Assembly: GCA_015680685.1 (NCBI GenBank) | Contig: MNCI01002656.1 | Location: 69,454-122,099 of the forward strand | From: Gnetum montanum | Taxonomy: Eukaryota; Streptophyta; Gnetopsida; Gnetales; Gnetaceae | DNA: 52,646 nucleotides | Direction: 5' to 3' | In this document: positions 1 to 10,090 of the stretch, piece by piece | Position numbering within the stretch: the first letter of the stretch is position 1 | Layout: each line of letters begins with the position of its first letter | The notes under the pieces: model-generated | The model's database searches: none | Seen by the model: the letters and a program-made list of their open reading frames with translations, nothing else | What the model was told of the DNA's origin: nothing | Made by a program: the position numbers and the translations under genes

Positions 1-659
1 TTTGAAGGTTCCCTCTAACTAAGGCCCTTCCTCACTTCCTGCTTCTCTATTCTTATCCTTTTGGAATGGTGGTTGCTCTGTAAAGGCATTCTTGTTGCTT
101 CCAGAGGATGGGTTGATCAAGTGTGTTGATGCAAGGTCACTAGATGTGGTTAGTTTTAATCTAGATTTGGACTGAATTCTATTAAGTCACCTTAACCACA
201 TACTACACAAGGGACTTTACACAACCTTAATTTCAGGATTCCATTCCATTCTCTCTTCTCTTTCCATATTGCTTTCCATATTCCACCTCATTGCTAGTTT
301 TATGATTAGTCTATATCTTGAGTGATGCATTGTTATTCTTTGGTAACTTCTTATGGGTGAATTCTTAACTAGTATCTCCATATGGCATTCCTAGAGCCTA
401 CGAACTCTTTGGTTTGTGGGTTTGTCAAGGCATAAAAGGCATAAGCCTGCTTTGGGGAGGACCCACTAGCATTCCTTTTTGGTACAATTATTAAGTTCTT
501 TCCCTTAAGCATTTCTTGCAATCAACTATTTCTCATTCACCCCATCTATGACATCCATTTTTATCTACCCTCAATACATTTTTATTAGCTTCACTGTTGT
601 TATTCCTCTTATCTTCTTTTTTCTTTCATTTTCCATCCTATTACTACCGGAGGTTTGCT

Positions 660-682
660 CTTAGTCGTGGGGGTCCCTGTCG
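660..682 (+). promoter_or_regulatory. internal polypurine-tract-like motif of E-A
   Basis: TTAGTCGTGGGGGTCCC occurs about 570 bp before the LTR. The same TTAG(C/T)(C/T)GTGGGGG core is the real polypurine tract directly next to the LTRs of N1 and E1, and it recurs inside N1 (about 20355-20380). It could be a central plus-strand priming site or simply a duplicated 3' region. Only sequence resemblance supports this. Confidence 0.4.
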
Positions 683-863
683 CAAATTTCTCCATTCCAT
701 TACTTCTCTTACCCCTACACCTTCAATAGTTATTAGTTACAAACCTCTAACCTAGTATCTACCATACCCACAACCTAGCCAATGTGCTTCATATTAAGGC
801 AAGGTATCAATTACATTATATCTTATCTATCCTTGCTAATTCGTGATTGTGTTGTGTGTGCAG

Positions 864-1055
864 ATGGCGATCATAGGAACAATGGACTGGGATAGGAGGG
901 AGCACTCAAGATGGACTGGAGTAAGAACATTTATGCAAGGAACAAGCTTGGTCATGTGGCCATGGATGAACAACGGTGTGTACATTTTTGCCATCGGCAG
1001 CAACATGCCTCACTTTCTTTTCTCTCTCTCTTCAAGCTGTCAAATAAGGGTTTAA
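864..1055 (+). pseudogene. short ORF2 remnant of element E-A, 63 codons
   Basis: An ATG immediately follows a splice-acceptor-like tract (TTGTGTGTGCAG), and the frame stays open for 63 codons to a TAA at 1053-1055. The same AG|ATGG arrangement begins ORF2 in E0 (16022) and N1 (20027, minus), where the ORF is far longer, so this looks like the start of ORF2 with most of the body lost. E1 carries a matching decayed start near 4790 on the minus strand. No domain is recognisable in what remains. It could be non-coding 3' leader sequence. Confidence 0.4.
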
Positions 1056-1248
1056 ATGTCATATATGTACAGTGTTCACCACAGTGGTTATGAACACCAA
1101 TACTGTAATACATCTGTTGATCCATTCATTGAGCACTTTAAGTCTATCATTCCATGTCACCGATAGTTGTTGTTCGATCAATAATCCCATACCTTTCCAA
1201 TATTTTGTAAGGAACTCGAGGATAAGTTTTCATTCAGTTGTGTGGGTA

Positions 1249-2114
1249 TGATGAGTCCCGATATTGGATCCTTGATTTTGGATACTTGATATCAGACCCT
1301 TAATATTGAATATGTGATATCGGAGATGTAGAAGTGATATTGGACATGCGATGTCGGAACCTGTATCATTGACTATAAATAGGAGACAGGGACACTTATT
1401 TTAGCATTAGTTTTTAGTCCCTTAGCCAAATTCTTGTAGTTTTTCTATTCTAGAGTTAGAATTATTTTTGAGTGCCTGCAATAGGTGTCATAAAGTAAAC
1501 AGATCTTTATTCGAGCACTATGTACCTGAGCACACCTTATGTCCGAAAATAAAGATGAACTTTGTGATAAATCTTGCAACATTCAGAATAGCTTAATTAT
1601 TGTATTTCATGTTATTTATTGTTATTCGATGCTTTCAATAGTTAATTAATTTCATTTGCATCAAACCATTACTTATCAGTTATCAATGAATTAGCACACT
1701 CACCATGACCACTTCGAGCATACGTGGAACACTTGGTAACCCAATAACGACTAGCGTTTGGTAATCCCAGTAGTGTTACACTAGTTCAGGATGTGTCTGG
1801 AGAGTGGGAACGGATGTTGGTGTTAGGATTAGTTAGAGAATAGTTAATTAGTTAAATCAAATTAGTTATTAAATTACCTCATTTCTCTCTTTTAACCATC
1901 AAGAATATGAAACATAAAATAATAAAAATCACATACCTCGAGTTTACTTAACCATACAATTGTGCCTTACAAGTAAGCTTGGGAAGACGACGATTAAATA
2001 ACTCATCCTTATTCTACGTAAGCGCATAAGCACTTAATCCTTGCAATTCAACCGGATCACGTGTGAATGCTCGTATTCATATGGTTGGGTGTAGGGATAC
2101 CTCGCCACTCATCA
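1249..2114 (+). repeat. family A LTR, + strand, 3' LTR of E-A
   Basis: It begins TGATGAGTCCCG right after a polypurine-type stretch and ends GCCACTCATCA, the terminus shared by all family A LTRs here. A usual primer-binding site does not follow, so this is a 3' LTR. The next bases are gag of the older element E0, and E0 gag homology starts right at the boundary, as expected if E-A inserted into E0 gag. U3 carries degenerate CCGATATYGG-type palindromes (about 1258-1360). The U5 end contains the family-typical region around 2040-2110. 866 bp. Confidence 0.85.
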
Positions 2115-3640
2115 CTTACCCTCAACATAACTACTTGCAATTCTTCCAACCATCCTACTACCTTAGTGGAGCTTATCCCCAACCACAGGAGAAATATCAT
2201 TAGTAGTGGTAACAATCACAATCATGGGCAATGCTACCACCATAACAGTAGTTCCCATATAGGCAACCAAATCCTTATCAACACTATGTCCAATTCTCGA
2301 TTTCTCCAAGAAATGTAACAGTTTAGACTCACTATTATCCATTAAAATACCATATACCAACACCTCCAAGGATGAATTCTAATCCATTCATGCATCAACA
2401 AATATCTAGATCATTAAGTCAACCTCCTAACCCTTTACCACCAATCATGTAGGGGGAACTGCCATTTAAACCTTAGTAGAGGAAAGCTACAAGAATAGTG
2501 AATGTACAAATAGAGGATCATAATAGTAATACTAAATGCAAATCTAAGAAACTTCCTTTCTTTAGATAAGTCCAAAAAGAGCTAATAGAGTTAAAAATTT
2601 ATTGAGACAAGTTTCTTCTATAAAGGATCCTCCTATACACCTTAGTTCTCCAACAATCACATCAAAAGTTTAAAACTACCATGCTAACAAACATAGTATC
2701 CAACTGGATTAAGGCAGGGACACTTCCAAAGAAAAGAATGGATCTAGGAGTTCCTTTGACTTACTTATGCGTACAAGGCTATCTTGAACTTAGGTTCTAG
2801 AGTAAATTTAATATCCCAAGAAACATATAAGACATGGAACCTACCACTCTTAAGGAAGTGCAACATAAGGTTAGAGCTTACAAATCAATCTATCAACATT
2901 CCTTTGGAACAAATAGAAGGTGTAGTGACCACTGTCAATGGGTGGTCCTATCTAGTAGACTTTCTGGTGATTGACATGAAGAATAATGATAAGGAACTTC
3001 CTATCATAATGGGAAGATCATGGCTTAGAATAATAGAAGCTAAGTTAGGGATGAGAGATTTACCTATAGAAATCTCTAAGGAGGACATACAAGAAGCCAT
3101 ACACATGCAGAGAATTCCATGCATTACTATTGATAATAAAGGATGTTGTTGTGGATCTTCACTTCAAAATGTCAACATAATCCTTCCACCAACCCACCAC
3201 AAATCTGAAGAACAAGTGTGTGTACAAGAAGGAGCATGGCTCACTAAACCAAAACATACCCTATGGTGAAAAACTAAGAAGCTAAAATTGTCTAAAACAT
3301 GCATGGAAATATCTGAACCACTTTTTAACTCTTATTATAAGAAAATAACCCCAACTGAGAGCTCACAAACGAAAATATTAAACCAGAATCATACACTAAC
3401 AAATTGAGAAACTAAGGATTTAAAATTTGAATATAAGAATAAACCAAAGAGTATAGTCAGACCTTCTAAGATGCAAAGGCCATCTAGTCCAACAAAGTAT
3501 ACATCCTTAAATGATTAAAATTTGATTACCATCAAGATTACCTAGGATGGTAACCAAGAAACTAAGTCACTAAGGATGGTAAGTGAGAAACCTAGAGTGT
3601 ATGGTCTAGGGGATCTAAGATCCATTTTTTGAACACTCAT
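2115..3640 (+). pseudogene. gag C-terminal part and protease of element E0 (decayed)
   Basis: This is + strand coding relic of the oldest element, E0. The first 400 bp resemble the Asn/His/Pro-rich gag tail that E1 carries on the minus strand at about 10360-10790. An open frame at 2784-3269 (161 residues) is a retropepsin domain: LNLGSRVNLISQ at the catalytic motif, then VNGWSYLVDFLVI and IIMGRSWL near the C-terminus, matching the E1 protease at 9698-10048. The catalytic Asp of the usual LDLGASVN-type motif is Asn. No RT or integrase follows: E0 passes through 370 bp of stop-filled sequence into the E1 insertion and resumes at 13804 already past where pol would be. Confidence 0.7.
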
Positions 3641-4448
3641 TGATGAGTGGTGAGGTACCCCTACACCTAACCATATGAATCACTAAGACGTTCACACATG
3701 ATCTAGTCAAATTTTGTGGAATTATAGTTCATTAGTGCACTAATTCTCTATGAAGTGAAATGGGCGATGAGAATGTTTGTTGTCTTCCCAACTACACTTG
3801 TGAAGCTCAAGTACATGGTTTAAGTATAATTGAGGCACATGATCTTTATCATTTTATGTTTTGTAAGTTTAATGACTTACAATAAGAATGGAAGGTAGAG
3901 GAATTTAATATCTAATTATTCTATTTCTTAGATAGACTAACACAAGTACCTCTTCCCACTTTCCAAACACATCCTAGACACATAGAGCACTGCTGGGCTA
4001 CCAAACATTAAGTGTTTCTGGGTTACCAAGTGCTACACATATGCTCGAGGGGGTCATGCTTGTGTTCATTAACAACTAGAAATTAAGTGCTTAATTAAAG
4101 TGCATTAAAATGAAGTGCATGAATATTAAATGCATCAAGGAAACATTAATCTATTCTTTGTGATGCAAGGATGATAAAAAATGTTCATTTTTATTCCCAT
4201 CACACTACTATGCTCAAGTACATCAGTGCTTGAACAAATATCTATACACACTCAGACTCTTGGTACAGGCACTCTGAAAATATTCCAGCTCTGGAGAAAA
4301 CAAACTACAAGAGCTTCACTAAAAAAAAAACTATCTCAAAATTGTGATAATAAGCACTATATTTATAGGCCAACATATACCCCACGATATTGAATATTCG
4401 ACATCGTGTTTTACTCAATATCAAAGCTAGTAAAAACATGATTCATGA
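3641..4448 (-). repeat. E1 3' LTR
   Basis: 808 bp. On the + strand it starts TGATGAGTGGTGAGG and ends ACATGATTCATGA (a worn ATTCATCA). It matches 12933-13803 throughout, but is about 60 bp shorter because part of the U3 palindrome array is missing. A TATA box reads CTATAAATATAG on the minus strand near 4358-4372. The polypurine tract adjoins it at 4449-4463. Confidence 0.9.
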
Positions 4449-4466
4449 TACCCCCACAACTGAGTG
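4449..4466 (-). promoter_or_regulatory. E1 polypurine tract (plus-strand primer site)
   Basis: Read on the minus strand, TCAGTTGTGGGGGTA runs straight into the 3' LTR. The equivalent motif precedes the LTRs at 1249 and 17431. Confidence 0.8.
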
Positions 4467-6690
4467 AAAACTCATCCTCAAGTGAAGAAGAGAAGGAACA
4501 AGTTCCTTACAAAATATTGGGAAGGTATGGAATTATTGATTGACATACAAATTGACTTAGATGGAATAGACAAACTCCTAAGTGCCTGAGTGTACGAATT
4601 ACAATCTTTAACAAAACTGGGTATTTGTGATAAGAGAAGAGAACACCTTAGACAAAACTAACATTCACTCCTTAGGTAGCTAAAGAGTGAGGAAGAAGAT
4701 TTAGTAATCATGAAGAGTCCTCATCACATGGTGCTGCTTCCTTTGTGAGGATAGTCCTACTTCCAATCTATGTGTTCCATCCACACTTCCCACTACAATC
4801 ATTATAAAATCATGGATTAGTGTGCAATGTGTAACATATACCCTTGAAGTACCTTATGTCATCAGTGGTTACACTTGGCTAGGTTGTGATTGTGATAGAT
4901 GAATTTTGATAATAGTGTTAGCAGGAAGGTTAAAAAATATGGTGGAATAGATAGGTGGTCCATTAGCAAATTTTTGAAAAGTTCAAACATAATAAAATAC
5001 TTGAGGAGGGTTAAAGAAGTTACAACTAAGACAATAAAAATATTTCATCAAAGAACATTGTGAAGGTGCACACTTTAGGATGTCATTGATGGGGAAAACA
5101 AAAGGATTTTATTGTAAGAATGTCTAAGGATAAATAACTTAACTAACCCAACCAAAAGATATGCAAGTGGAACTTCTCCAAAGCAGGCACAGGCCTTTTA
5201 TTGCCCTTGCGTAACTTCAAATTGAGGAGTCCATGAGCTCCATGGATGATTAATGGCTATGGAAGGTTAAATACAAAAACTTGGAAGAAACTACTTAAGA
5301 ATTTCAACATATCAGACCAAGACATCGAAAAAGAACATGAAACCGGTAGTGAGGTAAGACATGGAAAGCATAGATGGATGAGAGAGTGTGTGGAATGGAG
5401 TTCTTGATTAAGGTTACATGAAGTCCCTTGTGAATTTTAAGGTTAAATGACTTGATAAGATCCATCCTTAGTCTAGACCAAAACCAACCACATTCAGTGA
5501 CTTTGCATTGCCATTCTATGATCAATCCACCTCCCTGAGACACAAGAGTGTTCCCACAAAACAACCACCATTCCTTATTAGAGAAGAAAAGAGAAACAGG
5601 AAGTGAGGAAGGGCCTTAGTTAGAGGGGACCTTCAGGCATGGGTAACATGTATTTCTAGTTCCATAACTAGTGCTTGTAGCTCATTTATTTTGTCTAAGG
5701 GGTGTGCTTTGAATTTACATTATTTTTTTATTTTTTATTTTTTGAAATGAGAACCACATCATGCAAAGACTTATTCATTTATTATGTCTAAGGGGTGTGC
5801 TTTGAATTCCTATCATTTTTTTATGAGAACCACACCATGCAAAGACTTATTCAACTTCCTTCTATTGGTTGACACAGAATGGTAAGAAATTCATAAAAAC
5901 ACACATTCACCCAAGTNCAGAATGGTAAGAAATTCATAAAAACACACATTCACCCAAGTAAATAAAAAGGCACAAAGAATATCAAATCCCCTTGAAGTCA
6001 CACCATAATTAAACCTTTGAATTCTTTCCAATTCTAGAAACTACCAAAGTCACAATTTGTTATAGTTTTATTAATGAAAAAAGCACTACACATTTCCAGA
6101 ACAAGGAAAATCATAAAGTTTGTGAATGGGTGGATGTTGTGGACTTACTGTGTGTTGCATGAAAAAGAAACCATGTCCTAATCATTAGTAACAAAATTCA
6201 AAGTTAGAATCTAGACATCAACAATCAAATAACAACATAGTACATACCACCATCAAGCAATGAATTACCACTGTGCCTAGCACTTATTAACAGAAAGTTA
6301 GAAAATCACACCAAAATAAACGAAAATATAAAAGAACATGTAAAATATTCAAGAAATAGCAAATGTACTAACGATGTTGTAAAACAAAAATAAGAAAGAA
6401 TTAAGAATATGAAATAAGAAGATGTAAAATAAATAATGTGTAAACCAAAAAAGTTGTAAAACAAAAATGTGTGAAATAAAAAGGATGAAAAAATGAGGAG
6501 CCACTTATATAGTTAACTTAGATGACCATCTCCCCCACAGCTAAGTGGAAGGGAGGAGATCTAAAATATTGAGCATGGTTGTCCATCTGATGAGGCATTT
6601 TTTGTATTTGCTGGCTTAATCTCATGGAAAGGTTTGACTTGTTGTATGTTGACTAGTTGTTTTTTGTTTAGGCTCTCAGGTTTGTAAATT
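4467..6690 (-). other. E1 3' internal region, non-coding, with decayed ORF2 start
   Basis: This is 2.2 kb between integrase and the polypurine tract with no intact ORF. It holds a decayed ORF2 start near 4790, where a TGATTGTAG acceptor-like tract is kept but ATG has become GTG. The block 4467-5635 is homologous to 1-1248 in inverted orientation. An 85-bp near-tandem duplication lies at about 5697-5850. An A-rich + strand tract (T-rich in element sense) covers about 6300-6500. An internal polypurine-like motif, TTAGCTGTGGGGGAG on the minus strand, lies at about 6528-6545. A single-n duplication artefact lies at 5875-5959. Confidence 0.7.
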
Positions 6691-6699
6691 ATCATGGCC

Positions 6700-7880
6700 C
6701 TAGAAGGAAAATTTTTTATAAATTATATAAGGTCCTTCCCACAATGTTTGGAACTTAGTTTGTTGAGGTACGTGTGTGGGGTTCCAATAGAGAACCTTAT
6801 CTCTCAATTGAAATTTGACTTTCCTAATTTTAAGGTAATGGTACTTTTTGTTGTATGCCTTGTGCAACTCATTCAATGATAGGGCCACCAATTGATTTTC
6901 ATTTAGCAAGTTAAGTTTCATCAGTCTTTTTTTTTGTGCTAGACTCAAATCAAGGTCGAGGTTATAGGCTGTTGAAAGTGTATGGAGCTCAGATTGAATA
7001 AGAAGTGTTGGTAATTTTCCATACACAAGCTCATAGGGAGACTAGCCTATAGGAAGTTTCCATGTTAAGCAGTAGGTGCAAAGGGCATCGTTAAGTTTTG
7101 TGCTCCAGTCTTTCCAATATTTACTAACAATTCTTGTTAGAATCCTTGTGATTTCCCTATTGGTAACCTTAGCTTGACCATTGGCTTGGGGGTGGTAGGG
7201 TGTTGTGAGTTTATGTTCAACCCCCAAGCATTGCATCAACTTTTGAAAGGTAACACCTGTAAAGTGAGTTTCATTATTAGAAATTAATGCACATGGTATA
7301 CCAAACCTATTTACACAACATTTTGTTTTGCAAACCAAGCAGTAGTAAAAGATGTACAGTTGGTGACAACGGTTGCTTCTACCCATTTCGTACAAGAGTT
7401 AACAGCAACTATGATGTACACCTTTTCATTTGACATGGATGTGATGGGATGCATAAAATCAATGCCCCAAATTTCAAATGGTTTTAGTGGTTAAATCCAT
7501 CATTGAGGTCCCTCCATTTGAGCAGTCATTTCACCATCTCACTAGCAGCATTCACAAGAATGGACATATTGATGAGCATCCTTAAAAATTGTTGGCCATT
7601 AGTACCCTACCATCAGGATTTTAATGGTCATGTGTCTCCTAGCATAGTGGCCATCGTAAGGACCTTCATGAATGTCTTGGAGAATGCACAGTTGATTAGC
7701 ATCAGGGACACACCAATGAACTAGGCCATCGGTGCACACCTTGTAGAGGTTTCCATTGATCTCTATGAAGCATTTTACTTGGTGAAGAAACGATTATTTC
7801 TTTTAGTAGTCTAATTCTTGTGGCATCTCTTCAGTAAGAAGATAGGTGAGAATGTCATCATACCATTTAGGCTCATTTGA
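6700..7880 (-). pseudogene. E1 integrase (zinc-binding, core and C-terminal regions), inactivated
   Basis: Reading down the minus strand there is an H2C2-type zinc-binding region (about 7700-7560; IHEGPYDGHYARRHMT, then WPTIFKDAH). Next comes the catalytic core (about 7475-7050) with WGIDFMH (first Asp kept), ISNNETHF (second Asp is Asn) and YHPQANGQAKVTNREI (third acidic residue Glu is Lys). The C-terminal strand-rich domain (7026-6700) has FQLRDKVLYWNP and LWEGPYII. Reading frame changes near 7330 and 7035, and stops in the zinc-binding part, break it. Two of three DDE residues are replaced, both by changes explained by G-to-A transitions. Confidence 0.85.
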
Positions 7881-7883
7881 AAA

Positions 7884-9190
7884 TTATTCAGTTATAGCCC
7901 TAGCAAAAAGAAGTTCATCAAGAAACATATCAGATAGTGCATTTTCCTCCTCTTTATTATCCCATTGTAATCGAGACAAGTGATCAGCAACCACATTCTT
8001 AGTACCCTTTTGATCTACCATCATGAGATTGAATTCCTGTAAGATCGTCAGATTCATCAGGAAGCAGATGGCATTGTGATCTATGTGCACAAACACTTTG
8101 TATCCAAGCACATAATGCCTAAACCTTTCTAGAGTAAACACCACTGCCATTAGTTCTTTTTTTGTAGTGGTGTAGTTCAATTATGCACTCACAATGCTTC
8201 GACTAGTGCAATTGATATAATATGAACATTTCTTATCGTTCATCTACATAAGCATGACTCCTAAGGCATAATTTGATGCATCTGTCATAACATGAAATAG
8301 GCTAGACCAATCGGGTGCTTGTAGGATTGGAGTTTCTACAAGTTTCTCTTTCAGCTATTGAAATGCTTGTTCACATTCCATGGTTTAGACAAATGGAGCA
8401 TCTTTCTTTTTCAACTCCACCAATAGTTTTATGATCTTAGAGAAATTCTCTATGAATCATTGGTAGTAGCTAGTATGTCTAAGAAATGATTGAATATCTT
8501 TGACAATTTCTGCTTGGTAGGTTATTCCTTGGATGATCCTTATTTTTTAAAAGTTGGCCTCAATTCTTGCTTGTGATATTCTATGCCCCAACACAATACC
8601 CTCTTAGACCATTAGATGACCTTTTTGCCAATTGAGCTGCAAGTTTGTTTCAACACATTGTTTTAACACTTTCTCAAGGTAGTATAAGGCTTGCTCAAAT
8701 GTAGCTCCATAGGTGGAGAAGTCATCCATGAAGACTTTTGTACCACTACTAAATTGTTATTAAACAATGCTTAGGACTAAACATTGAAAGGTAGAAAAGT
8801 CATTGCATAAACCAAAAGGCATCTTGCAATATGCAAAAGTCCCACAGGGACTTGTGAATGTTATTTTGGCTTGGTCCTTTAACACGATCTAGATTTGGTT
8901 ATAGCCATTATAATCATCCAGAAAAATGTAGTAGTAATGCCAAAATATTATTTTTAATACCTGATCAACAAATGTTAATGGAAAGTGGTCCTTCAATGTT
9001 GCCATATTTAGTAGCCAAAATTGATGCAGACCCACCATTTGCTATCTTTCTTTAGCATAATCACGAGTGGACTAAATCACTCACTATCTGCAATGGGATA
9101 AATGAACCTTGCCTTGAGAAGTTGTTCAATTTCCTCCTTGATGATTTGCTTTAGTTTGGGGTTCAATCACCTCTGTGGCTATTTCTTTGG
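7884..9190 (-). pseudogene. E1 reverse transcriptase and RNase H, decayed
   Basis: The RT starts near 9180-9150 with NPKLKQIIKEEIEQLLKA and continues through the catalytic box VFMDDFSTYG (about 8708-8738) and LNWQKGH to the thumb. The connection/RNase H part follows, with TPILQAPDWS, HVMTDASNYALGV and an open frame at 8180-7884 starting NYTTTKKELMAVVFTLERF. It ends in KGTKNVVADHLSRLQW, the usual end of RNase H in Athila/Tat-type elements. The double Asp is intact, but numerous stops and frameshifts interrupt the frame, including a deletion in the central RNase H part after HIDHNAICFLMN. Confidence 0.85.
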
Positions 9191-9697
9191 CTTCATGGCC
9201 AGATCAACGTAGATGTGATGCTAGCATATCTCAGGATTAATCCCTGTGAGTTGAGGATATGACTAGGTAAAGACTACTGATCATTTTTCTACCACATTTA
9301 ATAGCATCTTTTTTTGTTCCAAAGTAAGATTTGCATTGATTATGATCGACTTTCCATTTTTTAAGAATACATATTCCATGTTGATCGATAGAGTTTTTAG
9401 TTCAAGGGGCTCTTGCTTGAAATTTTTAGGAATTTCCAATTCTCCACAATAGGTATCATCATTTGTATCATTAGAGAGTTGGTGATGAACTTACTCTATT
9501 TCATCCATGCCTATGACATATTCGCATGTCAGGATCTTAGTTGGTTCCAATCAAAGTGTGTTGCTCTTAGAATGAATAGTCAACCACTAAGAGCCCTCTT
9601 ATTTTGTGGTTGTTGCATATAGACACCTTTGAATTTCTGCTTTTGGTGCACATTGCTTGCATGTAGAGATGGATGTTTTTTTCACTACCCAAAGTTT
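9191..9697 (-). other. E1 protease-RT linker
   Basis: About 500 bp between the protease and RT homology. Frames are broken and no domain is recognised. This position normally holds a poorly conserved linker in gypsy polyproteins. Confidence 0.5.
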
Positions 9698-10090
9698 CTA
9701 CACACAATTGTACCCTATATCATTGTACATGATGCATGGAACTTGCTTCTTCTTGATCTTTTTGAATGCATTTTCTTTGGATATTTCTAGGGAAATATCT
9801 CTGATGCCCATTCTTGCATCAACAATGCTTCGCCATGCCCTTCCCATGATGATTGGGAAGTCCCCTTTGCAGTTCTCCACCTTAATTCCTAGGAAATTAA
9901 CAGGGTAAGACCACCCATAGACAGTGGTCACAATGTCTTCTACCAGTCCCAATGGAACAATGATGGAATGGTCTGCCAATTTTAATCTCATATTGCTCTT
10001 CTTTAAAGGAGGTGGGTTCCATGCAGTATACATCTCATGAGAGATCAAATTAACACTAAAACTAGAATTAAGAAGAGCTTTGCATGGTTC
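9698..10090 (-). pseudogene. E1 aspartic protease, active-site Asp replaced
   Basis: On the minus strand the segment ALLNSSFSVNLISHEMY corresponds to the retropepsin active site. It is followed by VTTVYGWSYPVNFLGIKV and FPIIMGRAW, closely matching the E0 protease at 2784-3269. The catalytic Asp position is Asn and the following Gly is lost, so the domain should be inactive. The open part (10048-9698) has 116 codons. Confidence 0.75.

Larger units (their letters stand above)
1..1248 (+). mobile_element. 3' internal part of family A gypsy element E-A (enters from the left)
   Basis: This is the post-integrase part of a + strand family A element whose 5' part lies outside the window. It ends in a polypurine-type stretch (about 1230-1248, GTTGTGTGGGTA) directly before the LTR at 1249. 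The whole stretch is homologous, in inverted orientation, to 4449-5635 of element E1: for example the block at 5-45 reappears reversed at 5591-5631, and the block around 441-470 reappears reversed near 5175-5200. It holds an internal polypurine-like motif (about 660-676), a short ORF2 remnant (864-1055) and no pol sequence. The lack of pol here is expected, because pol would lie further left. Confidence 0.75.
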
